A DNA stretch of 64,000 bases from Antiquaquibacter metalliresistens (GCF_029211225.1 NZ_JARGEM010000005.1:62001-126000), one strand, 5' to 3'; shown: positions 37,249 to 51,809, counted from the first letter of the stretch. Numbers and translations: made by a program. The notes: a model not told the origin generated them from the sequence alone.

Positions 37249-38333
37249 TGAGCAACATCCCCCCACCCGTCGAAGAGCCGGGCCACCACGAGCCTGGCGT
37301 CACCGAGAACGAGAACGCGATCGAGCTCAAGGAGGTCGCGGGCCTCTCGCAGGGCCAGATCGTGCGCCGCCGCTTCTTCCGGCACCGCGGTGCCCTCGTT
37401 GCGATGTTCGCGCTGGCCTTCATCATCCTGCTGGCCTTCACCTCCGTCGGCCCGCAGTTCGGCAGCTGGAAGCCGGGCGGATGGTGGCAGTACACCTGGA
37501 ACGTCGCGGTCGACATCGAGAACGGCGGCCGGCCGACGTTGAGCCTGTTCCCGTTCTCGATCGGCAACCACCCCTTCGGGCAGGACGAGGTGGGGCGCGA
37601 CATCTTCGCCGTCGTCATGCGCGGCACCCAGCAGTCGCTCATGATCATGGTGATCACGGGTCTGATCGCGACCTTCATCGGCACGGTCGTTGGCGCCATC
37701 TCCGGCTACTACCGCGGGTGGACCGACTCGGTGCTCATGCGCTTCACCGACATCATCATCACGATTCCGGTGATCGTCATCGGCGCGGTGCTCGGCCGTC
37801 GATTCGGCATCCAGGGCGCACAGGTGCTCGCGATCATCCTCGGGCTCGTGCTCTGGACCGGGCTCGCGCGCCTCGTCCGCGGCGAGTTCCTGTCGTTGCG
37901 CGAACGGGAGTTCGTGGATGCCGCGCGCGTGGCCGGGGCGCGGGATCGGCGCATCATCTTCCGCCACATCCTGCCGAACGCCATCGGCGTGATCATCGTC
38001 AACTCCACCCTGCTCATGGCCTCGGCGATCCTCATCGAGACCGGTCTGAGCTTCCTCGGCTACGGGGTGCAGGCGCCGGACACCTCACTCGGCAAGATCA
38101 TCAGCGAGAACCAGGCCGCGTTCGCGACCAGGCCGTGGTTGTTCTGGTGGCCGGGTGTGTTCATCATCGCGATCGCGCTGAGCATCAACTTCATCGGCGA
38201 CGGTCTGCGCGACGCCTTCGACCCGCGTCAGCGTCGCATGCCCACGGACCGTGCGCTGCGCCGTGCCAAGCTCGGCAAGATCGACCCCAACCTGATGGAC
38301 GCGAGCCCGGCCAAGAAGCGGGACGACTCGTGA
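37248..38333 (+). CDS. Peptide ABC transporter permease, OppC/DppC type
   Basis: A 361-residue second permease of the importer. It has a cytoplasmic N-tail of about 45 residues, the OppC_N helix, a periplasmic-type loop with HPFGQDEVGRDIF, and the core domain with EAA loop RGEFLSLREREFVDAARVAGARD. The C-terminal FLGYGVQAPDTSLG is diagnostic of OppC/DppC. Its ATG overlaps the upstream permease stop by one base. An antisense PH-domain gene separates it from the ATPase gene. Confidence 0.94.
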   Translation: MSNIPPPVEEPGHHEPGVTENENAIELKEVAGLSQGQIVRRRFFRHRGALVAMFALAFIILLAFTSVGPQFGSWKPGGWWQYTWNVAVDIENGGRPTLSLFPFSIGNHPFGQDEVGRDIFAVVMRGTQQSLMIMVITGLIATFIGTVVGAISGYYRGWTDSVLMRFTDIIITIPVIVIGAVLGRRFGIQGAQVLAIILGLVLWTGLARLVRGEFLSLREREFVDAARVAGARDRRIIFRHILPNAIGVIIVNSTLLMASAILIETGLSFLGYGVQAPDTSLGKIISENQAAFATRPWLFWWPGVFIIAIALSINFIGDGLRDAFDPRQRRMPTDRALRRAKLGKIDPNLMDASPAKKRDDS

Positions 38334-38359
38334 TCCGGGTGATCGAGCGCAGCCGCGAT

Positions 38360-38965
38360 CTAGATCGCGAAGCCCACGATCGTCGCGAGCGTGAGCGCGC
38401 CCAGCACGATGATCGTCGGCCAGTGGATGTCACGGCGGATCGCCGACGCATCGACCCCGAGCTCGAGCAGCCCGTCGTCGCGCAACTGCTCCCAGTGACT
38501 GCGGATCACGAGCGCCGCCGCACCGCTCGGAGTGCTGGGCAGGTCGCCGGGACGCACGCTCGTCATCCCGTCGCGTGCCGCCAGGCGGGTCTCGCTGCTC
38601 GCACCCACCTGCGCGCCGTAGCGGTTGGGGGCCGGGCTCGCCCAGGCCGTGACCTTGCGGCCCCCCGGCAGGTGCAGGGTGAGCGCGTACTTGGTGTCCA
38701 CGCCCTGGATCGCAGGCCACGGCACGTGCTCGGTCACGAACACGTTCACGACCGTGACCTCGTGCTCGGCGACGTCCAGCCGCGGAAACCAGAACAGCGC
38801 GAAGGCGAGGGCGATCAGCAGCAGCAGCGCCCAGCCGTAGCGCAGCAGACTCAACCAATCGCCGGCGACCACGAATCCGCCGAGCCCCAGCGCGGCGATG
38901 ACCGCGGTCACGATGCTCAGCACACGGCCGAAGGTCGGTCGAAAGCTCGTCGGGGCGAATCGCAT
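38360..38965 (-). CDS. PH-domain membrane protein (bacterial PH type)
   Basis: This 201-residue protein has two N-terminal transmembrane helices (about 14-35 and 38-62). A PH-like domain follows (about 68-125): LDVAEHEVTVVNVFVTEHVPWPAIQGVDTK is its typical opening, given here in outline, with LHLPGGRKVTAWASP. A last helix lies at about 183-200. Such actinobacterial proteins are common and of unknown function. It is transcribed against the transporter operon that surrounds it, ending 27 bases from dppC and starting 30 bases from the ATPase start. GAAGCT six bases upstream could be its -10. Confidence 0.8.
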   Translation of the reverse strand: MRFAPTSFRPTFGRVLSIVTAVIAALGLGGFVVAGDWLSLLRYGWALLLLIALAFALFWFPRLDVAEHEVTVVNVFVTEHVPWPAIQGVDTKYALTLHLPGGRKVTAWASPAPNRYGAQVGASSETRLAARDGMTSVRPGDLPSTPSGAAALVIRSHWEQLRDDGLLELGVDASAIRRDIHWPTIIVLGALTLATIVGFAI

Positions 38966-38994
38966 GAACCAAGCTTCGCAGAGAGGGGGCGTGC

Positions 38995-40668
<1,674 letters not shown>

Positions 40669-40671
40669 GAC

Positions 40672-42579
<1,908 letters not shown>

Positions 42580-42627
42580 GTCGGCGAGTCGCTCGAAACC
42601 GCACTGTCGCCCGGTCGTCGCCGGCGC

Positions 42628-42633
42628 TACGCT
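42628..42633 (+). promoter_or_regulatory. -10 box TACGCT of lipoprotein gene
   Basis: TACGCT would give a leader of about 60 bases before ATG 42698, with AGGAG at 42687-42691 as ribosome site. Confidence 0.45.
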
Positions 42634-42697
42634 GTGCGCGTGCGTGAAACCGAGGGAGTTTCGCGCGCTCGGATCCTCGCACCCACAGGAGCACAGC

Positions 42698-43159
42698 ATG
42701 AACATCTCGCGCAAAGGCGTCACCGTCCCACTGGCAATCCTGATCGCCCTGGCGGTCACGCCGGCGCTCAGCGGCTGCTTCGGCAACCCGGTGGAGCAGA
42801 TCATCGAGGGCGCAACCGGCGGTGACGTGGATCTCGGCGGCAAGAGCGTGCCGGACGGCTTCCCGTCGGAGGTGCCGCTCGCCCAGGGCGAGGTGCTCTT
42901 CGGGGCGAGCCTCGGCAACGACGAGGGCCACGTCTGGAACGTGACCATCAAGGTCGCGGATGCCGCGGCGATCGACCAGATCGTCGCCCAGCTCGAGGGC
43001 GCTGGCTTCAGCACCGCCGCGGAGGGCTTCGGCGGCAGCACGGCCGACGGCGGCACCGCGATCGTCGAGAACGACCGCTACGGCGTGCTCGTGGTCGTGA
43101 GCAAGGACGGCGAGAACGGCTTCGTCGCCAACTACACGGTCACCGAGAAGACGCCCTAG
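42698..43159 (+). CDS. Small lipoprotein
   Basis: This 153-residue protein has a type II signal peptide: the hydrophobic run after ISRKGV leads to lipobox ALSGC (Cys at about 27). The mature part opens FGNPVEQIIEGATGG and contains VPDGFPSEVPLAQGEVLFG, a motif seen in small actinobacterial lipoproteins of unknown function. A ribosome site AGGAG lies six bases before the ATG. The TAG stop shares the palindrome CTAG with the stop of convergent efeB. Confidence 0.8.
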   Translation: MNISRKGVTVPLAILIALAVTPALSGCFGNPVEQIIEGATGGDVDLGGKSVPDGFPSEVPLAQGEVLFGASLGNDEGHVWNVTIKVADAAAIDQIVAQLEGAGFSTAAEGFGGSTADGGTAIVENDRYGVLVVVSKDGENGFVANYTVTEKTP

Positions 43160-44436
43160 GCGAAGAGCCCGTCGCCGATGAAGCCGCCCGGTCGCACGCC
43201 GGGCGGCACGGCGAAGACGCCCGAGCCGACGTGGCGGATGTACTCGTTCAGGGCATCCGTCGCCAGTGAGCGCTGCACCGCCACGAACTGCTCGGGTGAG
43301 CGCTGGTAGCTGATGAAGAACAGTCCGGCGGCGAGCTGGCCGAGGGCGTTGGTGCCGTCGACGAAGTTGTAGCCGCGGCGCAGCATCCTCGTTCCTGCCG
43401 CTTGCTGATGCGCCAGGCGCACGTGCGCCGTCTCCGGGATGGCGGGCGCACCGTCGGTGCGTCGCACCGCGAAGTCGGGCTCCGTGAACTCGGTGCCGCC
43501 CGACAGCGGGGCGCCCTCGCCCTTGTCGCGGCCGATGATCTCGTTCTGCTCGCGCAGCTTCACCCGATCCCAGTTCTCGATGGTCATGAGGATCTTGCGG
43601 GTCACCAGATAGCTGCCGCCGCGCATCCAGGACTGGTCGGTGTCGTCGCCGACCCAGACGAACTCGTCGAGATCGGCGGGTTGCTCGGCCTTGAGGTTGG
43701 CCGTGCCGTCCTTGTAGCCGAACAGGTTGCGCGGGGTGGCCTGTGCCGTGGAGGTCGACGACGTGCGCCCGAAGCCGAGCTGGCTCCAGCGGATGCGCGC
43801 CGTGCCGAACGCGATGCGGCTGAGATTGCGGATGGCGTGCACCGCCACCTGCGGATCGTTCGCGCACGCCTGGATGCACAGATCGCCCCCGCTGATGGGC
43901 TCCTCGAGCAGGTCGAAGGGGAACAGGGGGAGCGGGTTCAGGTCCGCCGGGCGGCGCGCGGCGAGCCCGAAGCGATCGTCGAAGACGCCGGGGCCGAAGC
44001 CGAACGTGAGCGTGAGTCCGCTGGGGGGCAGGCCGAGCGCCTCCCCGGTGTCCTCGGGCGGCAGCAGGTCCGGCCCGTCGACCGCGCCGGTCTCGCCGAC
44101 CTCGCGGCCCTCGGTGAGGCGTGCCGCGGCATCCGTCCACGCCTGCAGCAGGGCGATGAGGTCCTCGCGGGTCGCGCGCTCGGTGAGATCGAAGCTCGCG
44201 AAGTGCAGGCGGTCCTGGGCGGGCGTGGCGATGCCGGCCTGATGCGCCCCGTGGAAGGGGTAGCGCACGTCCGGTCCGCTCGAGGACGCGTTCATCGCCG
44301 CGGCCGTGCCGAGTCCGCCGACGAGCGCTCCCGCACCGACGCCGGCGCCCGCGGCGACGAAGAGGCCGCGGCGGCTCACCTCGCTCGACGGGGCCTGCCC
44401 GGGGTCGGAAGCGTCCGCCCCGGACTCATCACTCAC
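43156..44436 (-). CDS. efeB: DyP-type heme peroxidase, iron-uptake protein EfeB
   Basis: EfeB is a secreted dye-decolorizing peroxidase that, with EfeU and EfeO, supports iron uptake. The 426-residue protein opens with a Tat signal: SRRGLFVAAGAGVGAGALVG at about 21-40 carries the twin arginines. The DyP distal-heme motif is GYKDGTANL, and the proximal His lies in the second half. It starts at GTG 44436, 11 bases after efeO, and ends in a CTAG shared with the convergent lipoprotein gene. It needs Tat export; a TatA/B gene is at 55265. Confidence 0.94.
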   Translation of the reverse strand: MSDESGADASDPGQAPSSEVSRRGLFVAAGAGVGAGALVGGLGTAAAMNASSSGPDVRYPFHGAHQAGIATPAQDRLHFASFDLTERATREDLIALLQAWTDAAARLTEGREVGETGAVDGPDLLPPEDTGEALGLPPSGLTLTFGFGPGVFDDRFGLAARRPADLNPLPLFPFDLLEEPISGGDLCIQACANDPQVAVHAIRNLSRIAFGTARIRWSQLGFGRTSSTSTAQATPRNLFGYKDGTANLKAEQPADLDEFVWVGDDTDQSWMRGGSYLVTRKILMTIENWDRVKLREQNEIIGRDKGEGAPLSGGTEFTEPDFAVRRTDGAPAIPETAHVRLAHQQAAGTRMLRRGYNFVDGTNALGQLAAGLFFISYQRSPEQFVAVQRSLATDALNEYIRHVGSGVFAVPPGVRPGGFIGDGLFA

Positions 44437-44447
44437 GATCGTTCACC

Positions 44448-45653
44448 CTACTCGGCCTGCTCGACCCCGAGCACGGTGAACGTGAGCTTGGCGAGCGGCT
44501 CGCTCAGCGCGTTCAGTTGGGCGCCGAGCTCGTTGCGGGCATCCTGGTCGACGGTGTCGTAGAGCGCGAAGCCGGCCTCGTAGTCGCCGTAGGTGCCGAG
44601 CAGCTCCTTCATCGCCTCGAACTGCTCATCGAGCTGGGCGACGAGCGCCTCGCCGTCCGCGCCCTTGCCGAGCGCGATGTCGCGCACGGAGAGGTACGCC
44701 ACCTCGGCGCCCTCCACGTTGGCGAAGAAGTCGTAGAGATCGGTGTGGGCGAACTCGTTCTCCTCGCCGGGCAGCTTGCCATCCGGGGCGGCGACCTCGT
44801 CGAGCAGGCCGATCGCGCCGTTGGTGATGTCGGCGACCGTCAGGGCGAAGTCGGGATCGTGCACCGCGTCGTAGAGCGCCTGCACGTCGGTGACGAGCTG
44901 GTCGCCGACCTCCGCGCGGCCGGCCGGGTCGAGGGGAAGAAGAGTCTCGCCGGGGTAGTTGGCGATCGCGGCATCCAGCCACAGGTCCATCTCGATGCGG
45001 TGGAAGCCGGTGAACTCGAGCCCCTCGGCCTCGGCGCCGGGCTTGCGGTAGTCGATCTTCGGGTCGAGGTCGCCGAACGAGCCCGCCGTCGGCTCGATGC
45101 GCTCGTAGTTGATCCTGGCGATCGGGAACAGCGCCCGGGCGCGGTCGTCGTCGCCGGCCTTGTAGGCGTCGACGAACTCCTGCACGTTTGGCACGAGCTC
45201 GGCCGTCTGGTCCTTCACGTACGCGGTGTAGCTTGCGACCGCGGCGGCCATGGCCTCGTCCTCTTCGACGGCGACGGCATCCCCGGTGACGGTGAAGGCG
45301 GCCTTGCCGATGCCCTCGCCGATCATGCCCGGCTTGCACACGGTGAAGTAGTCGCCCGGCTGGGCGACGACGGTGAGGTCGCGGGATGCGCCGGGCGCGA
45401 TGTTCTCGACCTCGGAGACGATGCTGAGCTCGTCGGCACCGAGCAGGTAGAACTCGGTGACGCGGTCGCCGGAGTTGCTCACCGTGAAGGTGACGTTGCC
45501 GCTGGCCACGGTGTCGGTTTCGACGATGCACTCGTCGTTGGTGCTCTCCACCGCGATCAGCGTGGTGGCCGCGTCGGTCGGTGCGTTCGGCACGCAGCCG
45601 GCGAGCAGCAGGGCGGCCAGGGCGCCGGGGGCGAGCAACACGGACTTACGCAT
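44448..45653 (-). CDS. efeO: Iron-uptake lipoprotein EfeO (cupredoxin plus M75 domain)
   Basis: This 401-residue protein has a lipobox LLLAGC (Cys at about 20), a cupredoxin-like domain (about 30-130) and an M75/imelysin-type domain. The HxxE metal motif is in FHRIEMDLW (about 220-228). EfeO is thought to bind iron outside the membrane and pass it to EfeU. Start ATG 45653 overlaps the efeU 3' end by eight bases, showing tight coupling in efeU-efeO-efeB. The cysteine in [10 protein letters not shown] may bind copper or form a disulfide. Confidence 0.94.
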   Translation of the reverse strand: MRKSVLLAPGALAALLLAGCVPNAPTDAATTLIAVESTNDECIVETDTVASGNVTFTVSNSGDRVTEFYLLGADELSIVSEVENIAPGASRDLTVVAQPGDYFTVCKPGMIGEGIGKAAFTVTGDAVAVEEDEAMAAAVASYTAYVKDQTAELVPNVQEFVDAYKAGDDDRARALFPIARINYERIEPTAGSFGDLDPKIDYRKPGAEAEGLEFTGFHRIEMDLWLDAAIANYPGETLLPLDPAGRAEVGDQLVTDVQALYDAVHDPDFALTVADITNGAIGLLDEVAAPDGKLPGEENEFAHTDLYDFFANVEGAEVAYLSVRDIALGKGADGEALVAQLDEQFEAMKELLGTYGDYEAGFALYDTVDQDARNELGAQLNALSEPLAKLTFTVLGVEQAE

Positions 45654-46530
45654 GGATCTCCTTGGTTTCGACAGGGGCGACGGTGGGGCGGCGAGTGAAC
45701 CGCACGAAGACGACGAGCATGACTGCGACATACAGCGCCCACACGATCACCTCGAGCCAGGTCATCTCGGGGCTGAAGCCGACGGTGCCCTTGAGCACCG
45801 CGGCGAGGGGGCCGTCGGCGGGGATGATGTGCCCGATGCGGAACGCGTACTCCCACATCCAGACCAGGCCGGACGGCGTGCCGGCGGGCACGGGCTGGAA
45901 CGGGCCGGGCAGCACCCGCGCCTCTTGCAGGTCGTGGATCGCGTACGCGAGCACGCCACCGGCGACGACGATCAGGATGCCGCCGGTCCACGTGAAGAAT
46001 CGACCGAGGTTGACCCGGATCATGCCGCGGTAGATCAACCAGCCGAGCACGATCGCGGTGAGGATGCCGAGCACCGCCCCGACGATCGCGAGCGGGAACT
46101 CGCCGCTGGATCGGGCGGCGGCCCAGATGAACAGGGCGGTCTCGACGCCTTCGCGCGCGACCGAGACGAAGGCGAGGGCGATGAGCGCCCAGGTGCCCGT
46201 CTCGAGTGCGCGCTCGACGCCGCCCTCGAGCGAGGCGCGCAGGCCGCGGGCGGTGCGCAGCATCCACAGGATCATCCAGGTGATGAAGCCGACCGCGACG
46301 ATCGACAGCGTGCCGCCGATGATCTCCTGGGCCTCGAAGCTCAGGCCGTAGGCGCCGAAGGTGAGCACCGCCCCGACCACGAGGGAGAGCAGCACGGCCA
46401 GGCCCGCTCCCACGGCGATCGGGCGCGCGAGCTGCCGGCGACCCGTCTTGGTGACGTAGGCCACGAGGATGCCGATGACCAGCGAGGCCTCGAGCCCCTC
46501 ACGCAGGCCGATCAGATAGTTCGCGAGCAC
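45646..46530 (-). CDS. efeU: Iron permease EfeU (FTR1 family)
   Basis: This 294-residue membrane protein has seven helices. The two FTR1-family iron-binding motifs are visible: REGLEASL in the first helix (about residues 10-17) and REGVETALF in the fourth (about 150-158). It moves iron across the membrane with EfeO and EfeB. GTG 46530 is the start, preceded by GAGG. A DtxR/IdeR-like box 22-39 bases upstream overlaps the likely promoter, so the operon should be iron-repressed. Confidence 0.95.
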   Translation of the reverse strand: MLANYLIGLREGLEASLVIGILVAYVTKTGRRQLARPIAVGAGLAVLLSLVVGAVLTFGAYGLSFEAQEIIGGTLSIVAVGFITWMILWMLRTARGLRASLEGGVERALETGTWALIALAFVSVAREGVETALFIWAAARSSGEFPLAIVGAVLGILTAIVLGWLIYRGMIRVNLGRFFTWTGGILIVVAGGVLAYAIHDLQEARVLPGPFQPVPAGTPSGLVWMWEYAFRIGHIIPADGPLAAVLKGTVGFSPEMTWLEVIVWALYVAVMLVVFVRFTRRPTVAPVETKEIHA

Positions 46531-46551
46531 GCAGGACCTCGGGTTGGAATG

Positions 46552-46569
46552 TTGGTAAGGCTTACCTAA
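46552..46569 (-). promoter_or_regulatory. DtxR/IdeR iron box upstream of efeUOB
   Basis: TTAGGTAAGCCTTACCAA (read on the minus strand) is a near-perfect palindrome, close to the known TTAGGTTAGGCTAACCTAA iron box, one base shorter. GGAATG and CATTCC extend the symmetry on both sides. Confidence 0.85.
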
Positions 46570-46646
46570 TAGGCATTCCGACTGTAGTGCGTCGGTGGCC
46601 ATCGGCGCAACACGGCAGGCGAGCCGACGCCCAGCGTCACCCGGGA

Positions 46647-46652
46647 TAGACT
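46647..46652 (+). promoter_or_regulatory. -10 box TAGACT of fdxA
   Basis: TAGACT gives a leader of about 28 bases before GTG 46686; GAAAGG near 46668 is a possible ribosome site. Confidence 0.5.
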
Positions 46653-46685
46653 GAAACCCCCTTCCGCGAAAGGCCTGAACGCCCT

Positions 46686-47018
46686 GTGACGTACGTCATC
46701 GCCCAGCCCTGTGTCGATCTGAAAGACCGCGCGTGCATCGACGAGTGTCCCGTCGACTGCATCTACGAGGGCGAACGCATGCTCTATATCCAGCCCGACG
46801 AATGCGTCGACTGCGGTGCTTGCGAGCCGGTCTGCCCCGTCGAGGCCATCTACTACGAAGACGATCTGCCGCAGAAGTGGGCCGATTACTACACCGCGAA
46901 CGTGGAGTTCTTCAGCGAGACGGGAATCGGCTCGCCCGGCGGCGCCTCGAAGGTCGGCGTGATCCACGCGGATCACTCCCTGATCGCCGCACTGCCCGCC
47001 GGCGGCGGCGGCGAGTAG
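46686..47018 (+). CDS. fdxA: Ferredoxin, 7Fe type
   Basis: This 110-residue ferredoxin has seven conserved cysteines in [17 protein letters not shown] (cluster I) and [12 protein letters not shown] (cluster II), the 3Fe-4S plus 4Fe-4S pattern of actinobacterial FdxA. It transfers electrons in the cytoplasm. The C-terminal 45 residues extend past the fold and end in PAGGGGE. GTG 46686 is the start. Its TAG shares its final G with the GTG of dapC, so the two genes are coupled, an arrangement common in Actinobacteria. Confidence 0.94.
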   Translation: MTYVIAQPCVDLKDRACIDECPVDCIYEGERMLYIQPDECVDCGACEPVCPVEAIYYEDDLPQKWADYYTANVEFFSETGIGSPGGASKVGVIHADHSLIAALPAGGGGE

Positions 47019-48124
47019 TGCCCCGAACTCCGCTCGCGCTGCCCGAGTTCCCCTGGCACTCGCTCGTGCCGTACGGGGATCGCGCGCGACAGCATCCGGA
47101 CGGCATCATCGACCTGTCGGTGGGCTCGCCGGTCGACCCGACGCCAGAGCCGATCCGCGCGGCGCTCGCGGCGGCGACGGATGCCCACGCCTACCCACAG
47201 ACGGCAGGCACCCCCGCGCTGCGCGAGGCCATCGTCGCCTGGTTCGCACGCCGCCGGGGCGTGACGGACCTCTCGGTCGCCAACGTCATCCCGACCATCG
47301 GCTCCAAGGAGCTCGTCGCGCTGCTTCCGCTGCTGCTCGGTGTGCGCTCCGGCGATGTCGTCGTGCATCCGAGTGTGGCTTACCCGACGTACGCGATCGG
47401 TGCGGCGCTGGTGGGGGCCCGGGCCGTGGCATCCGACGATCCCGCCGAGTGGCCCGAGAACACGGCGCTCGTCTGGCTCAACAGCCCCGGCAACCCGGAT
47501 GGGCGGGTGCTGTCAGTCGAACAGCTGCGGGCCGCGGTCGCGCGGGCCCGGGAGCTCGGCGCCGTCATCGTCAGCGACGAGTGCTACGCCGAGCTGAATT
47601 GGGAGGGCGTCGGCACCACGCCGTCGATCCTGCATCCCGACGTGATCGCCGGTGACCGCAGTTCGGTGCTGGCCGTGTATTCGCTGAGCAAGCAGTCGAA
47701 CCTCGCCGGCTACCGGGCGGGCCTCGTCGCAGGCTGCAGCGGCCTGGTCGGGGAGTTGCTCGAGGTGCGCCGCCATGCCGGTCTGATCCCGCCGGAACCC
47801 GTGCAGGAGGCGATGATCGCCGCGCTCGCGGACGACGCGCACGTCGCGGAGCAGCGCGAACGGTATCGGGCGCGCCGCGAGGTACTGGCCGCGGGGCTGC
47901 GGGATGCGGGCTTCGCCATCGACGAGAGCGGCGCCGGGCTGTATCTGTGGGCCACTCGGGGCCAGGACGCGTGGGCGACCGTGGCCGAGCTGGCCGAGCT
48001 CGGCATCCTGGTGGTACCCGGTTCCTTCTACGGCGAGGAGCCGGCGCGGCACGTGCGGGTCGCACTCACGGCCACCGATGAGGCGATCGCGGATGCGGCG
48101 CGCCGCCTGAGCGCGTCCCGATGA
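47018..48124 (+). CDS. dapC: Succinyldiaminopimelate transaminase
   Basis: This is a class I/II PLP aminotransferase, 368 residues. PLP Lys225 lies in YSLSKQSNLAGYR, with NSPGNP at 155-160 and the Asp in SDECYAELNW. Its place behind fdxA, and with dapD and dapE 3-4 kb downstream, points to DapC, which aminates N-succinyl-2-amino-6-oxopimelate in lysine and peptidoglycan precursor synthesis. The start is GTG 47018, overlapping the fdxA stop by one base. An N-acetyl variant of the pathway is excluded by the succinyl-type DapD here. Confidence 0.9.
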   Translation: MPRTPLALPEFPWHSLVPYGDRARQHPDGIIDLSVGSPVDPTPEPIRAALAAATDAHAYPQTAGTPALREAIVAWFARRRGVTDLSVANVIPTIGSKELVALLPLLLGVRSGDVVVHPSVAYPTYAIGAALVGARAVASDDPAEWPENTALVWLNSPGNPDGRVLSVEQLRAAVARARELGAVIVSDECYAELNWEGVGTTPSILHPDVIAGDRSSVLAVYSLSKQSNLAGYRAGLVAGCSGLVGELLEVRRHAGLIPPEPVQEAMIAALADDAHVAEQRERYRARREVLAAGLRDAGFAIDESGAGLYLWATRGQDAWATVAELAELGILVVPGSFYGEEPARHVRVALTATDEAIADAARRLSASR

Positions 48125-48189
48125 CTGTCGATTCCTCCAACGCCCTCGCGCGGTCGTTGACGACGACCACAGTGGCTCTCGGGACCTTC

Positions 48190-48195
48190 TAAGCT
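48190..48195 (+). promoter_or_regulatory. -10 box TAAGCT of gltA, leaderless
   Basis: TAAGCT ends six bases before GTG 48202. Confidence 0.6.
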
Positions 48196-48201
48196 ATAAG
48201 C

Positions 48202-49497
<1,296 letters not shown>

Positions 49498-49555
49498 CCG
49501 CGCCGCGCGGCCTGGCGCTCGGGCATACTGGGGGCACTCGGGATGGGAGTGCGCT

Positions 49556-50860
49556 GTGGTGAAAGAGTCCGTGTCGGCGCGCGCTGAGCGCCTTCGCCTC
49601 GAGAACGAGCGGTTGCGGTCGGAGCTGGATGCCGCGCGCACCGCACAACGGACCGGCCGACAGTGGCGAGCGGTGCTCTCCGGCCTGCTCGTCGTACTCG
49701 GGGTGATCGTGACTCCGGCGGCGCTGCTGGCCTCCTACGCGAGCACCCAGCTCGACGACACCGACACCTTCGTGCGGGCCCTCGCTCCGCTCGCCGCCGA
49801 CCCCGATGTGCAAGCGCTCATCGTCGAGCAGTCGGTCGCCGCGATCGATGGCGCAGTCGATATCGACGGCCTCACCGCCGACCTCTTCGACGGCATCGCA
49901 TCGCTCGGCCTTCCGCCACGCGCGGGCGAGGCGCTCGGGCTGCTCTCCGGCCCTGCGGCGGCCGGGCTGCGTTCCCTCGTGCGCGAGGCGGTGACCACCG
50001 TCGTGAGCGCCCCGGCATTCGCCAACGTGTGGGAGGGCGCGCTGCGACTGACCCACGAGCAACTCGTCTCCGCACTGCGCGGCGAGCCGGATGCCGTGCT
50101 CGCCCTGACCGAGCAGGGCAGCATTGGCGTGCAGGTCGGCCCGATCATCGCCGCGGCGAAGCAGCAGCTCCTGACCCAGGGCATCGCCTTCGCCGAGTTC
50201 ATCCCGGAGATCGACCGCACGATCGAGGTGGCCCAATCGGACGGGCTCGCCCAGGCCGTCGGCGTGTACCACCTCACCACGACCCTCGGGCTCTGGCTGC
50301 CCTGGGTCGCAGCACTGCTGCTGCTCGCGGGCATCCTCATGGCGCGGGCGCGCTTTCGCGCCGTCGTCGCGACCGGAATCGTGCTCGCGGTGTCCCTGGG
50401 GCTCGTGGCCATCGCCATCGCGATCGGGCGGGCGCTCTTCCTGGGAGCGGTCGCGCCGTACCTGCCGGCCGGGGCCGCCGGGTCGCTCTTCGACGCACTC
50501 ACGGCGTCGTTGTCGGCGACGACGCTCGCGCTGCTCGTCCTCGCCTCGCTCGTCGCGATCGGTGCGTACCTCGCTGCGCCCTTCCGATCCAGCGCCGCGC
50601 TGCGCGGGCTCACCGCCGACGCGCTGGCACGCCTGCGTTCCCGCGCCGACGCGCGGGGGATCGGCACCGGTCGCTTCGGCGACTGGTTGCACCGCGCGCG
50701 GATGGTGCTGCTGGCCGCGCTGCTCGCCGCGGTGGTGCTGGTGCTCGCGCTCGTGCGACCGCTCACCCCGGCGCTGGTGGGGTGGACGGCGCTCGGGGCT
50801 CTCGTGCTGCTCGTGGCGTTCGGACTGCTGCAACGGCCCTCGGCGGCGCGTGCCGACTGA
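49556..50860 (+). CDS. Large membrane protein with extracellular domain
   Basis: This 434-residue protein has an N-terminal coiled-coil leader (about 8-34: RAERLRLENERLRSELDAA), a first helix (about 42-62) and an extracytoplasmic region of about 180 residues. That region opens with LDDTDTFVRALAPLAADPDVQ, a signature of a widespread actinobacterial membrane family of unknown function. Four more helices follow at about 243-262, 267-290, 320-345 and 380-428. GTG 49556 is the start. It converges on dapD with five bases between stops. Confidence 0.75.
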   Translation: MVKESVSARAERLRLENERLRSELDAARTAQRTGRQWRAVLSGLLVVLGVIVTPAALLASYASTQLDDTDTFVRALAPLAADPDVQALIVEQSVAAIDGAVDIDGLTADLFDGIASLGLPPRAGEALGLLSGPAAAGLRSLVREAVTTVVSAPAFANVWEGALRLTHEQLVSALRGEPDAVLALTEQGSIGVQVGPIIAAAKQQLLTQGIAFAEFIPEIDRTIEVAQSDGLAQAVGVYHLTTTLGLWLPWVAALLLLAGILMARARFRAVVATGIVLAVSLGLVAIAIAIGRALFLGAVAPYLPAGAAGSLFDALTASLSATTLALLVLASLVAIGAYLAAPFRSSAALRGLTADALARLRSRADARGIGTGRFGDWLHRARMVLLAALLAAVVLVLALVRPLTPALVGWTALGALVLLVAFGLLQRPSAARAD

Positions 50861-50864
50861 GCGC

Positions 50865-51803
50865 TCAGGCGTGCAGGGCGGCGTTGAGGGTGATGCCCGA
50901 ACCGGTGCGTGAGGTCGCCTCCACGGCGCCCGTCTGCGAGTTGCGGCGGAACAGTAGCCCCGGGGTCCCGCTCAGCTCGGCGGCCTTCACGACGCGTTCG
51001 GCACCGTCGATCAGCACCGTGACCTTCGTGCCGGCGGTGACGTAGAGGCCCGCCTCCACGACGCTGTCGTCGCCGATCGCGATGCCGACGCCGGAATTCG
51101 CGCCGAGCAGCGCGCGTGCGCCGATCGAGACCCGCTCGGTGCCGCCGCCGGAGAGCGTGCCCATCGTGGACGCCCCGCCGCCGATGTCCGCCCCGTCGCC
51201 GACGACGACGCCCTGCGAGATGCGCCCCTCGACCATCGATGCGCCGAGGGTGCCGGCGTTGTAGTTGACGAAGCCCTCGTGCATCACGGTCGTGCCGGGG
51301 GCCAGGTGCGCCCCGAGCCGCACGCGCGAGGCGTCGGCGATGCGCACCCGCTCCGGCGTGACGTAGTCGATGAGCCGGGGGAACTTGTCGATGCCGTGCG
51401 CGGCGATCCCGGCCCGTTGCAGGCTCGGGCGCAGTCGCTCGAAGTCCTCGGGATGCACCGGCCCGGCATTCGTCCACACCACGATCGGCAGGTGGGCGAA
51501 GATGCCGTCGAGGTTGATCGTGTTGGGGGCGACCAGCAGGTGACTCAACAGGTGCAGGCGCAGGTAGGCGTCCGGGGTGCTGGTGGGTGCGGCATCCAGG
51601 TCGATCTGCACCGTGCGGAACTCGAGCTCGACGCCGCGGCGCTCGTCGGCCCCGGTGAGCGCCTCGAACTCGGCGGGGGCGATGTACGGATCGGTGCCGA
51701 CGGGCAGGGCGCCGAGCTGAGGGTGCGGGAACCAGGTGTCGAGCACGGTTCGGTCGCCGGAGACAGTGGCCAGGCCGTAGCCCCAGGCAGCGCGCGTGGT
51801 CAT
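50865..51803 (-). CDS. dapD: 2,3,4,5-tetrahydropyridine-2,6-dicarboxylate N-succinyltransferase
   Basis: DapD transfers succinate from succinyl-CoA to tetrahydrodipicolinate, the first step of the succinylase branch of lysine synthesis. The 312-residue protein is the actinobacterial form, with a left-handed beta-helix of hexapeptide repeats (about 165-265). Typical segments are [31 protein letters not shown] and [12 protein letters not shown]. The start is ATG 51803; a TAAGGT box ends six bases upstream, so the message is leaderless. It diverges from dapE across 22 bases. Confidence 0.95.
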   Translation of the reverse strand: MTTRAAWGYGLATVSGDRTVLDTWFPHPQLGALPVGTDPYIAPAEFEALTGADERRGVELEFRTVQIDLDAAPTSTPDAYLRLHLLSHLLVAPNTINLDGIFAHLPIVVWTNAGPVHPEDFERLRPSLQRAGIAAHGIDKFPRLIDYVTPERVRIADASRVRLGAHLAPGTTVMHEGFVNYNAGTLGASMVEGRISQGVVVGDGADIGGGASTMGTLSGGGTERVSIGARALLGANSGVGIAIGDDSVVEAGLYVTAGTKVTVLIDGAERVVKAAELSGTPGLLFRRNSQTGAVEATSRTGSGITLNAALHA

Positions 51804-51809
51804 GCACCC

